Position numbers and translations under genes: made by a program. A stretch of DNA of 64,000 bases from Platycnemis pennipes (taxonomy: Eukaryota; Arthropoda; Insecta; Odonata; Platycnemididae): positions 79,045,672 through 79,109,671 of the forward strand of contig OW121857.1 of assembly GCA_933228895.1 (NCBI GenBank), in the 5' to 3' direction. The notes beneath the pieces are model-generated. The model ran no database searches, had not been told where the DNA came from, and saw only the letters and a list, made by a program, of their open reading frames with translations. This document shows positions 24,041 through 37,500 of the stretch, piece after piece (the first letter of the stretch is position 1; each line of letters opens with the position of its first letter).

Positions 24041-24135
24041 CTAGCCATCCAATGGTGGTCCTAAATACACCATAGAAACTTCAGTGTTGCCATACACTGC
24101 AGATACCGACGGATAGAGTCTCTTATCTGGTAAAC
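24041..24135 (-). CDS. Fsn: Fsn exon 3 and stop
   Basis: The exon encodes [20 protein letters not shown] and then [10 protein letters not shown], followed by TAG (complement of 24041-24043). The acceptor is TTACAG. Confidence 0.95.
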
Positions 24136-24995
24136 CTGTAATATAAAATATTATACTTACATTTCGTCAAAAGCCTCTAATAAACTTTCAGTCACATGCA
24201 TTTCTTACCTCTAAATGCAACACCAAGAAATTCATAATTTTTCTCGAAAGATAAGGTGTTGTCGTCACAGTCCAAAATTACCCTTATTCGTTCTCCAACC
24301 TAAAATGACACATTATAAGAATAGTTCAAAAGTATCACAACAGGCTGACACGTATAATACAACATTAGGTCAAAGTTAAGTTGTTTGACAAATCACGCAT
24401 GTGAAAAACAAACCTGATACTTAGGAGCATTATTTAATAGAGGGTAATTCCCCTGAGAACCACCGTTGTGTAGGAGGCGATTATCAACAAGGTTCCAGCC
24501 CCAACTTTGATCGTCGGACCCTAGCAAAGCAAAATATCCATGGCAATGTAGAGGAGCTTCTTTTGTTGCGATGCCAATGACAGCAACAGTACCGAGTGGT
24601 CCTTCCCATATAACTTCCCAGGCGTGCCTACCATGCCTAAAACCTAACTTCCCTCTCGCAGCGTCAGTGCTTTGGGCCACAGGATTCCTATGAAGCGTAA
24701 ATCCGTTAGGTTTAATATAAACATTTCTAGAACAGTCATTAGGGTTCCATGCATGGTAGAAAGCACGGAGTTTGGCTTTGTAGGTAGGTACTGATGAGAG
24801 AAGATCCGATTTCAAGGCTTCTTCCGCTAACTTCCGCACACAATGTAGCCTCCACACATCGTTGTTTTCATCGTTCAAGAACCTATACCATCTTTTACAC
24901 ACAAGGGAACAGTTTCTGAGATCGTGAAGGTCCAGGTAAGAAAATATAACTTCTAACACATTGTCAGGCACGGTTGCTGCTATGTCTTCAACCAT
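24041..24995 (-). CDS. Fsn: Fsn / FBXO45, F-box and SPRY domain E3 ligase subunit
   Basis: Three exons (24995-24414, 24299-24209, 24135-24041) encode 255 aa, the length of Drosophila Fsn, and match it almost throughout. An F-box ([20 protein letters not shown], residues about 10-55) recruits Skp1. The SPRY domain (about 75-255) includes [18 protein letters not shown] and [10 protein letters not shown]. The protein is the substrate receptor of the Highwire/PHR ubiquitin ligase, which restrains synapse growth by turning over DLK/Wallenda. Splice sites are canonical GT-AG: phase 0 after KYQ, phase 1 inside the Gly codon of FRG. An in-frame ATG at 25145 would add 50 residues with a hydrophobic stretch; I prefer 24995 because homologues start there. 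It is divergent from Dp. Confidence 0.97.
24209..24299 (-). CDS. Fsn: Fsn exon 2
   Basis: The exon encodes [20 protein letters not shown] and then [11 protein letters not shown]. Acceptor TTTTAG, donor GTAAGA, phase 0 to 1. Confidence 0.95.
24414..24995 (-). CDS. Fsn: Fsn exon 1 (F-box and first part of SPRY)
   Basis: This exon has 194 codons from ATG (complement of 24993-24995) to KYQ, with donor CAG|GTTTGT. Confidence 0.95.
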
Positions 24996-25494
24996 TTTGC
25001 CGGTCACTATTGCACAGAGGAACTGAATAAGGAATGGTATGTAAAGAAGGAGTGTGATTGGTAGAATATGAGGTAGGCTTCCGGTCCACATTTTTAGTTC
25101 CTTTCGACGAAAACCGGTGTTGGCCACGTGATATTGCCCGACCAATCAGCTGTTTAGCTTTGTGCCCGCCGCCAAGCTCATCTCTGGAGGAGCTCCTAGA
25201 AATCGTGGATTTTAGCAATACCATTTACTTTTATCAGCTGATTTTTTGGTTTTGTTTGGTGTATCAACATGAAGATGAATGATTTCACTATGTAGATGGA
25301 ATGTAAAAAGGCGTCTCTGGTGCAGTTTTAAGTTCATATTAGTGTAAGAAATGTCGGGATTTCTTAGTCGCCATTTTGATCTTAACGGGGAGGTCTTCCT
25401 GATACGGTGTTTGTAGGCATTACTACAGACGAAGAAATAGAGACGATAATTAAGGGACCACAGCTACAAGGAATTGCACGAAAACACAAAGAAA
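24996..25494. promoter_or_regulatory. Shared head-to-head promoter of Fsn and Dp
   Basis: Only 499 bp separate the two start codons. The interval has an E-box CACGTG (25125-25130), a CCAAT box in GACCAATCAGC (25142-25146), an inverted CCAAT (ATTGG) near 25060, and a YY1-like GCCATTTT (25370-25377). There is no clear TATA box. No exact E2F consensus site was spotted. Both 5' UTRs must lie here. Confidence 0.6.
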
Positions 25495-25543
25495 ATGGCT
25501 ACCCAAGGAAACACTTTGAATTTCTTGATTCATGACGCGAACG
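25495..25543 (+). CDS. Dp: Dp exon 1
   Basis: The exon encodes [16 protein letters not shown] and one base of the next codon; the donor is GTAAGA. Confidence 0.85.
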
Positions 25544-28500
25544 GTAAGAAAACCCATTAATGATAGAACTCGTACATGCATACCATACCAATGTAGTGGC
25601 ATCAAGTTTCTTTTAGAATTCAATGATACTATTATTTTATTTTGTGACAAATGCATAGTTGCCTTAAACATTATTTAATTTTATTGATCTTATGAAGGTA
25701 AAGCTATAAATCTGCGGCATCTCTTGAAAATGCGAATGTTATTGCAGTAATGTCATTGTTTGCCATGGATAAGTGCCTCAAGGGCTTAATATTGAGTACA
25801 CTCTTTGATAGGTTTCTACGTATGGGAAAAATATCAGCAGAATTCGCCCGATTATTCACTTAAGATCTCCTAAGTCTATGTGGCTCCTCTGTACTAATTT
25901 TATAAAGGGTTGATCTTTCTTGAGAATATTGGTCAATGTATACTGTGAGCCTCAGCGTCTTGGTTTATTGTGAAGAAAACAGTCGAATATTACTTATTCC
26001 TATCATTTCTTCAGTGTAAGTGAAATACATGAAGCTGTTCACTGTAGTAAGGCCACGTTTAACGTCTGTGATAGTTAAATTCCACATGCAGTTTTAGTTA
26101 TTAGCGCCAGAAGTAGTAGTCTCTTGCAGTAGAAGAAGGACCAGTCTACAATTTAAAAGCATGGCAGTGATAAATTTAGCTTTTCTGTTTGGAATATCAA
26201 TGGAGTGTATGTTTTGTGCCATTGATCGTCCAAATTGCATGACATGAAATTATGTCATTAGGGTTCATGTTAAAATGTGTTGTACATTCCCGTTGCTTTT
26301 TTTTCAGGCCAACCTCAAGTTATTAAAGTAGTTCAGGCTACCTCGAGCAAACCTCTTGCTATTTCGAACCCCAAAGTTTACTTCAAAACTCCTGGGCAGG
26401 ATGTTGGGCAGGTAATGTATTGTCTCCTCTTTGCATGTGATCTACTGAACAGTTCAGTGAATATTCATTTAAATAATTACACCATATTAGTGAGCAATTT
26501 ATGTGATATCTAGGCTAGTAAGAATTGATTAGGCTGGGTCAAAGACTGTGCGCAAGAGAAATTTCGCTGGCAATCTCGAGCGGCAGGTTAGTGTCATTGA
26601 TAAACTGTTTTGTGTGTGCGCCTTTAGTGCAATTTTTATATGAGGTATATGATTTTTTTTGCTCGTCAAGCTCCTGAAGAAGTGACTAAAATCCCATTTT
26701 CGTACTGAGTGGATTGGGGTCACGGGACCAGAAAAATCTTCTCGCTTGGCTGCTCATTTTTGTGGATAGTGTCGTATATTGATGAGGAAGATGGAATAGT
26801 TTTTTGGAGTGGCAGATTATGATATTTATTGGCAACATTGCGTCAAGAGAAGACGTGTTTTTTTCTGTGAAGCGTAGGTTTAGGTCACGTACGCTCGTTT
26901 TGTAACCGAAATCATACTTCTTTTGTTTTTCGTATCAAGTTTCGAATTATTTCATCCGGTGCGTAGGTATCTTTCATAGAGATCTTATGTATTTTAAAGA
27001 CATAAAAATAGTAAACATGCATCGATGTATTGCATCGCTAGAATATGCATTGTGGCAGATGGTCAAACTGGAACGATGGCATTGTGGCGGAAGCGCTTCA
27101 CCTTGAAGGGAGGGGTTACGAGATAGAGCTCGGTGGGATGAGGTACCAGGTGGTCTTCTGAAGGAAGGGGACGGCGTACGTTTTTCAGCTTAATACGCGT
27201 ATTTGGGCTGCTTTGGTGTTTCGTAATGCGTATTGGTTCATTCCATTAGCCAAAGAAGCGGCAAATTTAAGGCTTCGATGCAGAACATGCGGGTTTTTCA
27301 TCGCTCGCGAGCGGTTTTTAACTGTGATGATATCTGTTATAGAGTAACGATTTATTCATGAGACTTTAGCTGAATTGAGCTCGGGCAATAGTAAAATTTA
27401 ATGTTAATAATTGCTTTTGGACAAGATTGGTATTGGTTGGATACCCTGGATTTATCTTTCACGAACGTAAAATAATCGTTGCATGAATTAACGATTATTT
27501 TTAAGCGATCCATCGCAATTTGATTTCACGAAATCGCACATTCCACGAAGGAGATTAGCTTCTATTTTTATATTGGCCCGTGCATCAGGCATTAAGGTGT
27601 TGTGAAACCACGATGCCCATCTTCCTGTTGTGAAATAATTTTTTTTTTCAAAATTGACTTTTCATTAATAAAGTATACCTTCCATAATTGTTATTTTAAT
27701 TAATAGATATAGTGATATTTATATTAAGACAATGCTGGAGAATTTGAGAATTGCGATTCTTGCTGTGTCATTACAAGTTTTACTTCCATTTATTTCATTT
27801 TTGATATTTTTTGCCTGTGAAATGTTCACTACATGTTGTTGAAATTCATATTGCATCTCTTATACTTTAAATTCACCTATAATATGAAAACTGGTCTTTC
27901 TCTTTTTCAAAATTTTAGCGCTCCAATAAACAATATTCCAAAATCATTGCTAGAAAATGCATATATAGTGTTCCATTTTGTTTTTGGTCTCCTCCTTATG
28001 GTGAAATGTCTTACCTCTGTAAAATTCCAGTTTTTCTATCAAATGTCAAACTGCTTTTCATCACAATAGTGGTATAAAATCAACATTTTTATAATTGCAG
28101 CTTTCAATAATTGTACCGGATGACAATTAGCACTTTAATGAGCGGTGACCATCTACGTTTTGTTAATACTTGAGTACATCAACTTGTAAAAGAATTATAA
28201 TGTGATTCCAGTCCTCACATTCCTTTTTTGTGGATGTGGATAATTATTTTATTTTGGATTTAGCTCACGCTTCATCTTTTCAGTTGCATTTTTAGGTCTG
28301 CTTTCTTGAGGTGGATCCATCTGTGCTTATATCATGCCTTCATGCATGTTTATTCTACATATGAAATTGCTATCATTAATAGTTTTCATTATGAAATTGG
28401 TGATCTGATTGCTGAGGGTACCAGTTTTCTCTACCCCGAAGTTAGATATAGGGTTACGTTCTTGTGGAATACAACAAATTATTATATTCCCAGTATACTC

Positions 28501-31500
28501 ATGTACTATATATGGACATTTACCATGAATGTTGGTAATGATAACTCCATGGTCAACTTTTGATTTCACTTGACCATATGTCGTAGTGGTGAAGAAGAAG
28601 CTGCCATTTAGTCAGATCCAATGATTGTTTTACCTTCACATAGTCAAATATAATTTTTGGCTTTGAAACTTTTGAACGTTTTCGAGGAATGTATATTATT
28701 TCATTAAGCATCGTGACATTTTGTTTGTCCTTTCCAATTACAGAAATTATTCCTCCACAATTCTCTTTGGCTACTATATCAACTTTTTGTCATATGAAAT
28801 TGCTGAGCCATGTCTTTTGAGATGTGCTTCTCATGGTTTCTCACTGTTCCTACCAAATGATTTTTTTGAGCCTGCAATTTGTTTGCTAGTTCAATGTTAG
28901 TGTACCAATTTTTGGTACATGTTGTATTTCATTCAAAATTGGCTCACAAAATTTCATAATGACGTTTAACTGTGTTTTCTGTCATATTTCAAGGTTTTTC
29001 CCTGGGTAAATTGTCATCCAGGACATGTAGCCATGTCCTTTGCATAGCCTGAAGAGTTTAATCTCATTTTGTGTTTTTGTTGTGTGTACTGTACCATCAT
29101 GTCTCCCATAAAAGGGAATGAGCGATTCATCAATGCTTACTGTTTTGCTGGGGTGGTATAGGTATTGGAAACGATCCAACTGTTTCCGCAAGACCTTGAG
29201 TTAATGCTAGTAATCGTCTTCTGGACAGTCTTCATTATTCACAAAGTAGACCTATCACAATAACAGTTTAAACCTATTCTGGGACATAATATTTGAAGCT
29301 CAAGTCACATTTGGATAAGGTATCCCTGGACCAGTATCTTTGATGAGTGTTATCTTCACCAACCTTATGTAAGATATAAGACCAAGAAAGGTTTCATTTC
29401 ATCTATGTTTGCAGGCTCCCATTGATGCAGTCTTATTGATGATCATAATATATTTTGTTCCTGCATTACTTGTGTGGCAAAAATATTCTTTTGCTCTGGG
29501 ATCATTTTGAAGATTGAGTTGTCGATGACAGCTATGTGAAAATCAATAGGCTTGCCCTCCAAAAGCTCATGTATGATTGCAGGGTTTTTCACCTACATAT
29601 TCATGAAACTCTTCAAATGTTTGCTGCTGAACATCCATGTAGAATTCATGAATCATTCATTATGAATGACGAAATAAACTTTGTATTTCCCCATTTATTT
29701 ATCTCGCACTACTACAACCATGGTTTTGACGATTAACGTTGTCATCAGGTACAGATTACAGAAATGCTGTCACTTATATACAGTTGAGGTTGGTGGGGGG
29801 GAGGTGGAAAGGCAGGTGGAGCGAGGGTGAGGGGAGAGAGATGGGGGGGGGGTGGAAGTAGAGTCTTCAGTCAAGGGCGTTTACTCTGAACCGAAATCAC
29901 AATTTTGTATACGAAATGTTAGATGGAAACGAAAAATGAATTTTAGTGAAAAAATTAATCTTGTGACAACAACCATTCACTAATAAATCAAAAATTAAAA
30001 TAAGTATAAGGTGACTCCCACTGAAGAAGCTGCTTTAATATCATTGCCGTCATTTTCCTCCCGTCCTTGACTGCTTTTAGGGGAAGGGAAGAGAGTGGAG
30101 GGGGGTTCTCGGAAGATCTGCTTGCACAGACGCAATCGCTCCTATTGGCAGAGATACAGGCCGGAGCGCTTGGGAGTGACGTCATCAGCAGGAGGCCTTT
30201 CAGCCTTATGTACTGCAGGGCAAGATTCTACGGATGGATCAGATCTTTTCAAAGTGTTTCCATATCTGAAAGACTGAAACTGAATTCATGATGTAACTTA
30301 GGCAATTGGTAATATCGCTAGTATTAAACTCAGAGAAGCTGATTATGAAAACGTTAAAAAGAAAGACATAGGCATGGTGGCCGACATATTTCATACTATA
30401 ATTGCCACAAACTCCTACGAGGCTAATGTTGCCAGCTTCCTGTTTTTTGATAATTATGACCGAAGGACACTTGAATTTGCCCTCTTTTTTCAATAATTCT
30501 TCAAAAGAGTAGCTCCAAATTACACCTCAATACGCATTGATTGCCAGTCACTTTCATTTGAAGTTCCGCGACCCAAAAAATAAATGAGTCCCTGCACACT
30601 CCTTTAAATCTACCCTCTACCAGATCTTATCACTCAGTCAACTACTCTACTCGGTAAACACAAGTTAAACAAACAACACATTGCTTATAAAATGAATTCA
30701 CCTACCCGAGAGCTCTTGGTAATTTTGTACTCCTCCCTGGGGATTAAAGAAAGCCATTTAATCTTTAAGTTCTCCTCTCAGGGAAACTTTAAAAGATGCT
30801 AACCAAGCACTAAAACATGGTTAACAAAGTAAACGATGAAGACCAAAAAAAGACTCAATCACAACACCACTCAACACCAGCACGAAATCTCGATAACGTT
30901 CGACCGCTCACTACGTTATCTCACAAAAGCAAGCTCTGGAATACGTAAGCATTACTTTTTACACACTTTTAAACTGTTTAAAAGCACAAAATATAGTAAA
31001 TAATTTTATTTTTCGACAACTGAAATTTACTTACGAAGACAGTAAAAATTGTTTTATTTGTCTAGCAAAAATTCGCAGATTTCTCAGTGAAATTTTCCAT
31101 TTTAAGCTTGTTATGTTACACAATATACCTTATTCTCACACAATCTTGGATACACAACTTTTTCACCAGGGCAGCTTTGACCGACTTTTTTGCCAGCTTG
31201 ATCATATAAAAATCTAGCAAGTAATATTACTATTACTGAAAAGCAGTACAAGCGTGAAACATGAGAATTGTTGTTGGTAAAAGATATATGTTTAATTAGG
31301 TTGGGAACTTCATTTAGTTCTAAGCGAGAAGCACTGCATAATAAAAATGCTACTGAGGTTTCCTTCATTCATAATGTTCTCGGCAGCCATTTAACCACGA
31401 ATACAATGAATGACAAAGGTGGTAGGAAACTAAAAGAAATTTAGCTGTCAAATTTACCCCAAGGTGATAAATATTGAGAAAACACTGATGGAAGCATGAA

Positions 31501-34500
31501 GTAAACAAGTTAATTATAATAAACCCCAACGGCTTTAAGGAAACTGAATGGAATTTAACTTGCAACCTAGTTCACCAATGTAAAGAATGATATAGGTATG
31601 CTAATTACCTGTCCAATTTTGTTTTCTGTCGTGCGCTTCACTGTCTTAGAATCCCAAAACCACAAAGAAACATTTAAAATATAAAAATTGCACAAAAAAG
31701 GCCAATACATGCTTCTACACATGATTAGAACAGCACGTTACACACTCCACTCCAACCATGAGCATACAAATATCAACAATAAAAGTCCTATAAACAAGCC
31801 GGTAAACAATTGAGTAACAACGGCCTTGCTAGGCCTCCTGGCCGTGACGTCATCGGACTTTCGGGTTCCTGTGTTCCGGCCTGCATGTAGGTGGCGTTGG
31901 CTGTGTCCCCCCCCTTTGCGGCAAGGCAAAGTAGCTTCGCGGGCTCAGTTGTGATTGGACGAAGTCAATGACATCAGAGGTTGCACCATGTACACTTTTC
32001 CGACAGGGTAGTTTTTTTTTAGTAGATAAAAAAAACGGAAAAATACGGGTCTTTTTATTTTACAAACAATATCAGATCCGGCAATAAAAAATATGGTAAA
32101 CGACCCCATTACCAGTGGTATGGTGGGAAAGAATTCAGCAGTTGAAGATAGTGGAACACAGAGGTATGGAGGTGGGGGGCTAATGAACAGAGAAAGGTTG
32201 AGGTGGAGAGGGAGGCATACAAAAGGTTGTTTACAATGTTGGCATATAAAAGGTTTCTAGGATGGAATGGGGCAGTGATCCAATATGTTTAATCTGAGTG
32301 TTCCAGTTCCATGCATACCCTTTTTTGTTATTTTATCCAAGAAATTGCAACAGGTGATGAAGTTGTAAAATAAAAATTAAATTTTTTATTGGGGAATTCA
32401 TTTTCATGTATTTCCACAAACTTCATAACTACTGATTCCTCCAAGCGGATATTATTTCCTTTCACTGCCCGAATCCATGACTGCCGAAATAAGGAATCAT
32501 GAATTCATCAGTTGAGACTTGGCATTCACTAGGGATATTTATGATAAATGAACTATTAAATGTAACTACGAGGGTCGTTCAATAAGTAATGCCCCATATT
32601 TTTTTTCTCCACAATGAGAAAAAACTGAAAGTTGTACTTCTAGGTACTTCAAGTTCAGTATTTCTCCTCCAGGTGGACGAAGTTTCATATCATTCCAACA
32701 GATGGCAGAGCTGTAGTGAATTTTTAAAATGGCGTCTGTTAGTGATCCACGTTACAAACAGCGAGCAGTGATTGAGTTCTTGATCGCAGAGAAAGAAACT
32801 GTGGGAAATATCCATAAACGTTTGTGTGCAGTGTATGGAGATTGTGCTGTCGATAGGAGCACTGTCGGGAGGTGGGCAAAGAGAGTTAAGTCGTCAGAAA
32901 GCCCAACAACTCAACTCCAAGATCTGCCACGTTCCGGGCGTCCTGTCAGTGCCACCACTCCAGACATCGTGAGGCGCGTGGATGTCATTATTCGTGCGGA
33001 CCGCCGCATCACAGTGCAACAATTGGCCTCACAGCTGTCAGTCAGCAGTGGAAGTGTGTGTGCTCGAGATGATCGAAGACTCTCGAAGATCGAAATGATC
33101 GAGACTCTCGGATATTCAAAAGTTTGCGCAAAATGGGTCCCAAGAAGTCTCACAGCAGAACACAGGATGCAAAGAACAACCATGTCATCTGATTTGTTGG
33201 AGAGGTTTGATGCTGAGGGGGAAGCGTTTCTGTCCCGCATTGTGACGGGTGATGAAACCTGGGTGCACCACTTTGAGCCGGAACCCAAAAGACAGTCAAT
33301 GGAATGGCACCATCCTCAGTCACCAAGAACGAAAAAATTCCCTCTGCTGGAAAAGTCATGGTTTCTGTTCTTTGGGACAGTGAAGGGGTCATTCTTGTTG
33401 ATGTGATGCCAAGAGGGACAACCATTAATTCCGAAGCATACGTGAAGACCTTGGACAAACTCAAGAATCGTTTCCGGCATGTAAGGCATGACAAGAATCC
33501 GGCTGAAATCTTGATCCTGCACGATAATGCACGCCCACACACAAGTCTCAGAACCCGGGAACACCTCACCAAATTGGGTTGGACAACATTGCCCCATCCA
33601 CCTTACAGCCCAGATCTGGCACCGTCAGACTTCCATCTCTTCGGACCCCTTAAAGAGGGTTTGCGTGGAAGACACTTCAATGATGATGAGAGCGTAATTC
33701 AAGCGGTGAAAACATGGCTTCGGGCACAGGACCAGAGTTGGTACCGGCAGGGAATACAGGCTCTTGTTTCATGCTGGCGTAAGACCATACAATTTGATGG
33801 AGACTATGTTGAAAAATAGTACGTGTAGAAGAAACATGTAGCTATGTTGTCACCAAAATTTAACACTTTTAAATGAATAGTTTCTGAGAAAAAAAATATG
33901 GGGCATTACTTATTGAACGACCCTCGTAGAAGGCCTCTTGGTTTGCCCATTTTGTCTCCAGAGGGCAATTCCGTGATTGCATCACATGCTATTACTTATA
34001 AGCATATTATTTACATCAGCTGCTCTTTCTCTCATTACTTTCTCTTGCTTGGTAAAGGCATGTTTACCACTAATTTACAGAAAGCCAAGGAATGTGTACA
34101 TTTCCTCATGGGATAAGTGAAAGTTGACGTTATTTTCCTGTATTGAACATCTAACAGTACACTTCTTAACCTGACACAAAACAGTATCTTCCCCCAGAAA
34201 AGTCATAAAAAATCTAGTGGTGGTGAATATTTTGTTGACGAAGAATGATGGCAAAGACAGTCTGGGTCATTGTAGTCTTCGTCACCTGAGTCACCATCGG
34301 TAACTCCACCTACGTCTCCTGGAGGGCAAATGTATGTATCGATCTCAGACTAAGAACTTATGCAGAAAAATAAAATTCAACCTTCAAGAACTTCTTTAGA
34401 AATATAAGATTCAAGTACCTCAATCTCGGCCACAGCCAGACCACCGAAAAAAATAGATAAATCCAGTTGAGAATGGGTATTACCCGTTTGTCGTTTCCGT

Positions 34501-37500
34501 CGAAAACAAAATATTATTCATTGTATTGTGGGAAAGAAATAAGAAGCAAAACTTTTTATCAAATGTAGGTTGCATTCATTGTTTTCCTTTTTTTACGTTG
34601 AATTTGAGAAATTATAGTCATGAGTTGAGCCACAACGATGAACAGAATGTCACTATCATATTTGAGCATGTTAATTGTGACAAACACACTTTCTGTGAAA
34701 ATTTACATAGGTTGCATCTTCTTATTCAACATGAATTTTCACCAAGTGAAAGCCGAATCTATCGATTTCATTTATTATATTCTTAGTAGTTTAGCAAATA
34801 CATAACTACAAATGTATTAAATTAAAATATATTCTGGTACCTACTTACATTTTTCGCGAAGAGACATGAGGCTGAGGTTCCATGTTGATGGTGAAGCTCA
34901 CCAATCCATAGTGAAATACTTTGATAAGCAGCAGTGGGTTTTGTAACTACTTTCCCTAGCACCCAGAGAATACATGGCATCGGTGCTATCTGCTTTTCAA
35001 ACAAACTATGGTGTATAATATGGATACAATGTGGATGGGTACCAGCTTGTGTGGTAATGGGTTAAAAAACTATAGAGGTGTGAGTCACATTTTTCTCTGA
35101 CTTTGTGTGGATGTTGACATCTACATTGGATTGTTATCATTAAAATGCTTATACATTGTGGTATTCGAGGATTGGTACACCAAATGAAAAGACAACCAGC
35201 TGCTTGAACAACTACGAGTTTAATGAATGCCCGACACTCCTGTACATCTGGGGCACCACCTGCGTGCCCTCTATGCGTTATTCATTTGTCACAACACGTA
35301 CACTCCTCAGTTTCTTAAAATTTTATACAAGAGGAAGTGTTTTTTTTTTTAAAGAACCACCTCTCAAAAACAAGTTTCATTTTCTTTTGAGTTTTAATTA
35401 ATTCATCTCTTGCCCTTTTAATTACCACTTTTGGTTTTAGCGACTCAAAGCACACTGGAATGTTGGTGTTCAATGATCTAGACATTAAAATGTTGGCTGG
35501 TGAAGGTACATTTCCTCTTAGGGTATTGTGCAGGCTTAAAAGAGTGCTAGGTATGGATCATCTCCTGAATCCCGTGCCTATTTCATTAAGTTTTTTACAG
35601 TTTTGACTGCAGACTCAGCCTTCCCGTTGGACTTGGGATAATGAGGGCTAGACATGTAATGACCAAATTTCAATCACCAACGAACTTCCTAAATTCTGCA
35701 GATGCAAAACAGGGCCCTCCATTAGTATATAACTTATGTGGAATCCCATGTCTACTAAAAATTGATTTCAGTTTACAGATAACAGTACTGCTTTTAATGT
35801 CATGTAGTTCGGTAGTCTCAATAAAATTAGATAAATAATCCACCACTGCCAGATAGTTCCTATTGTCCAATTCAAAGGTATCTGCCCCCACATCTGACCA
35901 AGGCAACTCAGGAACCTCGTGACATATTAATGGACTACTTGTTTTATTGTTTTGGAATTTGGCACATGTTCCACATGATTTCACAGAATCCTCTATCTTC
36001 TTATTCATATTAATCCAAAATAAAGTGGATCTGGCCCTATCTTTCATCCGAGTTATTCCGGATGACCGACATAAAGTTTTTCTAACATCTCCGACTTAAG
36101 TGAACTGGGAATTACAATTCTATCCTTTTTAAATATAATATATCTAATAATACTAAGCTCATCTTTAAAATCAAAGAATGGCTTCAACTCATCACTTAAT
36201 ACTTCCTTATGCCTGGGCCAACCAAATCTTATTTTATTCTTTAACCCTAATAACACTGTGTCTTCGATGGTTTTTGTTTTTATCAATTCCCAGTTATTCT
36301 TGGTCATAGGAAAATTATTAATTAACATATTCAATTGCAATTCTGTCTTTATCAAAATCAAACTGCTCATCCACACTATGAACATTAAAGTCCCTTGATA
36401 ATGTGTCTGCAATATATAGTAATTTTCCCGGCTTATAGGAAACCTCCAACGTGAAAGGTTGAAGTTGAAGCATCATTCTCTGTAAACGTACTGGTATTTT
36501 ATCAAGTGGCTTCTTAAAAATTGAGACTAATGGTTAATGATCAGTCTCCACCTTTACCCATCTACCAAAGACAAATTGTCTAAACTTCTCACACCCAAAT
36601 AATATACTTAGCATTTCTTTCTCAATTTGAGCATACCTTGTCTGGGTCTCAGTTAATGCCCTTGAAGCATATGCTATAGGCCTATTATTTTGAATCAATA
36701 CCGCACCTAGCCCATACTTACTAGCATCCACAGACAACGTTAAGGGCTCATTGGGATTGTAGTAGGCCAATGCAGGGGCTTTAATTAGCTTACTCTTCAA
36801 TTGTTCAAAACACTCATTCAATGCACCATTCCACTCAAATACTGAATCAATTTTTAGAAGTTCCCTCAGTGGTTTAGTAGTTTCTGAGAAGTTTGGTTTG
36901 AACCTAGTTTCTGAATTCTGTGTTAGAAGCTCAGTGGTTTAGTAGTTTCTGAGAAGTTTGGTATGAATCCCACTGCTGCCACCATGTGGTATTCGAGGAT
37001 TGGTACACCAAATGAAAAGACAACCAGCTGCTTGAACAACTACGAGTTTAATGAATGCCTGACACTCCTGTACATCTGGGGCACCACCTGCATGCCCTCT
37101 ATGTATTATTCATTTGTTACAACATATGCAAATACTAATATAGCAGATTTATCATTTCATAATTTATTTTCCAGTTTTTTGTGATCTGCATTATAGGTTT
37201 AGCAGACTATTTCCACTCCAGCAGATATTACTGGGCATGTGAAAAGCTGTTCAATAGTTTTTACAGTGACAAGTTGTTCAGTAATATTTATGATTGTATT
37301 CCTTGGCCATTATTCAGGACATTTTTCTGAAACTGCAAAACAGGTACATCGTTAAGAACCTTGTCTGGAAACGTATTTTTGGAAAGGATTACCTCTGGCC
37401 AAATATAAGAAGGCCGTTTTACATGGCGAATGATCGTGCCCTTGATGTTCATGCATCGTGTAAAACGGTAAACATTCCTCACATGAAAATTCATTAGCTT

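Larger units (their letters stand above)
35157..37121 (-). mobile_element. Collapsed Ty3/gypsy-type LTR retrotransposon
   Basis: Two 137-bp direct repeats (35157-35293 and 36985-37121) differ at a few sites. On the minus strand they read TG...CA, and ACAT occurs just outside each (35153-35156, 37122-37125). The internal part is only 1.69 kb: end of reverse transcriptase and RNase H ([16 protein letters not shown]; 36534-36860), then integrase with a zinc-binding CGTCAK block and a core including [20 protein letters not shown] (35670-36060). gag, protease and most of the RT are gone. The second integrase Asp appears lost (YTNGGPCF for the usual SDNGPQF), and the frames are interrupted. There is no env-like frame. 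Confidence 0.85.

Noticed and set aside
24996..25145. N-terminal extension of Fsn from an upstream in-frame ATG
   Set aside because: Homologues start at the position corresponding to 24995; the extension is probably 5' UTR.
29795..29860. G-rich tract as a CRISPR or telomere-like repeat
   Set aside because: Irregular purine-rich sequence without a repeat unit; it is the C-rich part of a PLE terminal fragment on the other strand.
32911..33597. Long minus-strand open frames
   Set aside because: They are mirror frames of the mariner transposase on the plus strand.
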